A stretch of DNA of 64,000 nt from Euglena gracilis (lineage: Eukaryota; Euglenida; Euglenophyceae; Euglenales): assembly GCA_039621445.1 (NCBI GenBank), contig CP154955.1, forward strand, positions 55,681,341 through 55,745,340, in the 5' to 3' direction. The translations under genes were made by a program, and so were the position numbers. Below the pieces are notes generated by a model. It made no database searches and had not been told where the DNA came from. It saw only the letters and a program-made list of their open reading frames with translations. Shown here one piece after another: positions 63,214 through 64,000 of this stretch (positions are counted from its first letter, which is position 1; each line of letters opens with the position of its first letter).

Positions 63214-63414
63214 GACCGTGGCGTGGCAGGCCGCCTTCTCACCACTGGCCAGGGGTCAGTGGGTCTGCACGGCTGTGGACAGCTTTGCATGTTTGAAGTT
63301 CTCTTAAAAAGGCAAACGTTTGCGGAGCCATGCGGTGTGCACAGGAGGAGGCAGCTAGCTCTCCAGAACCTTAGAAATCAGCCGAAGGGGAAGAACTTGA
63401 AGAGCTTCATGTAA
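63214..63414 (+). CDS. Candidate terminal exon at right end
   Basis: Acceptor CCCCTGCTTCAG, phase 0 after the 62289 donor, then DRGVAGRLLTTGQGSVGLHG, FEVLLKRQTFAEPCGVHRRR and a basic tail to TAA. A competing frame reads TVAWQAAFSPLARGQWVCTA and stops earlier. Unrecognised. Confidence 0.35.
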   Translation, partial: DRGVAGRLLTTGQGSVGLHGCGQLCMFEVLLKRQTFAEPCGVHRRRQLALQNLRNQPKGKNLKSFM

Positions 63415-63682
63415 ATCCCAAAAAGATCTTTAACAAAAAAATGGGGTTTTCACAAACTGAACCAACTGCCTTTGTTATTTGATGTGAATTTTGTCTCTCT
63501 TTCACCCCTTCGGTGCTTTTTGTGTTCAAAAGGCTTGCATTTTCAAGGATTTCTGTTTTTTTTTAAAGGGTTTCTGGAACTTGGCGTTATAAAAGTTTGT
63601 CAGAAAAACAAACCTGACATTTCGGGGGCCATGCATTTTCTCTTATTTTGACTTTTTTGTCCTTGTCCTCCTTGGGGTTTCT

Positions 63683-63877
63683 TTGCATCATGAGTTCTTG
63701 TTGGCGCCATATTTTTTTTTGTTGGGGATGGCTAGTTTTAATTTCACTCTTCCATCAGACAAAGGGAGTTTTCGAATCAAAGGAGAACCGAGGAACCATT
63801 TGCATTATTTGCAGAAAAACATTGAATTATGGGTCAACAACGGGCGCAGCATTTGCCGAAACGAAGCCCCCCTGTGA
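63683..63877 (+). CDS. Candidate short open frame
   Basis: MASFNFTLPSDKGSFRIKGE then RNHLHYLQKNIELWVNNGR to TGA, preceded by a hydrophobic stretch. Protein-like, no splice support, near the right edge. Confidence 0.25.
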   Translation: MHHEFLLAPYFFLLGMASFNFTLPSDKGSFRIKGEPRNHLHYLQKNIELWVNNGRSICRNEAPL

Positions 63878-64000
63878 CACCAGATGCCTCAGATTTCTGT
63901 GTACCATGATGGGAAGGCAGGGTGGTCCACGAGGGATGGGAAGTTTTCTTTTTTTCCCTTCAAGGACCGCCCCCCAAGGACCCCCCTTGGGCCTAAGAGA

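Overview
This window looks like nuclear DNA of a eukaryote, most likely a microbial alga or other protist; I cannot name the species. The reasons are short GC-rich coding islands bounded by ordinary GT-AG splice sites, kilobase introns, long GT/CA, TATC and CAG microsatellites, scattered TTAGGG/CCCTAA-like tracts, and no bacterial-style gene packing. I saw no rRNA, tRNA, CRISPR array or intact viral or transposase gene.

The backbone is a tandem pair of large plus-strand genes of one family, reconstructed exon by exon. Gene 1 enters from the left edge and ends at 18936. Gene 2 runs from about 29104 to 58933. Homologous exons (called H, K, F, R, C, V, G, L, S, W, I, K' and T here) recur in the same order in both genes, with equal or near-equal lengths and mostly compatible phases. 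Read in order they match, from memory, a glycosyltransferase-like protein family of bacteria and large DNA viruses: an N-terminal 'YPISF.IP' segment, the 'KKGGWDCLRHYEIL.NG' core, 'PKEL', 'LTT..MA.Y', then 'ILFL.G....L.GL..L.G', 'LYGNGF', 'D(L/I)V(I/V)YGS' and a terminal 'FVRE'. Each gene carries this domain twice. Unit 1 of gene 2 is the best preserved (V 30821, G 32379, L 35456, S 36040, W 37353, I 37865, H 38203, K 39932, F 42119, R 42512). The second units have lost several signature residues or splice sites.

Between the two genes (about 22.7-28.7 kb) lies a chain of short plus-strand exons, mostly in phase 0, that I call gene M; I do not recognise it. Smaller candidates lie inside introns or at the right end: a minus-strand gene with a 44-bp intron at 54.8-55.4 kb, a minus-strand terminal exon at 47.4 kb, a cargo exon inside a TA-flanked inverted-repeat element at 1.1-1.75 kb, and two exons at 62.2-63.4 kb.

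Introns and spacers are packed with short non-autonomous elements. Most share one architecture: they start TAA(A)CCCCCCC and end GGGGGGG(T)TTA, with a family-specific inner inverted repeat such as AAATAACGGGG, AAATATAAGAAACC, TAATAGAAGCACGGG or GATTTAAACCGACC. At least ten families are visible, several in two copies, plus a 1.3-kb inverted pair, a nested palindrome around TTAGGC-type sequence, and an unrelated ~230-bp repeat family. No mobilising enzyme is present in the window. Exon ends were chosen by homology, splice consensus and phase; without transcripts they remain models.
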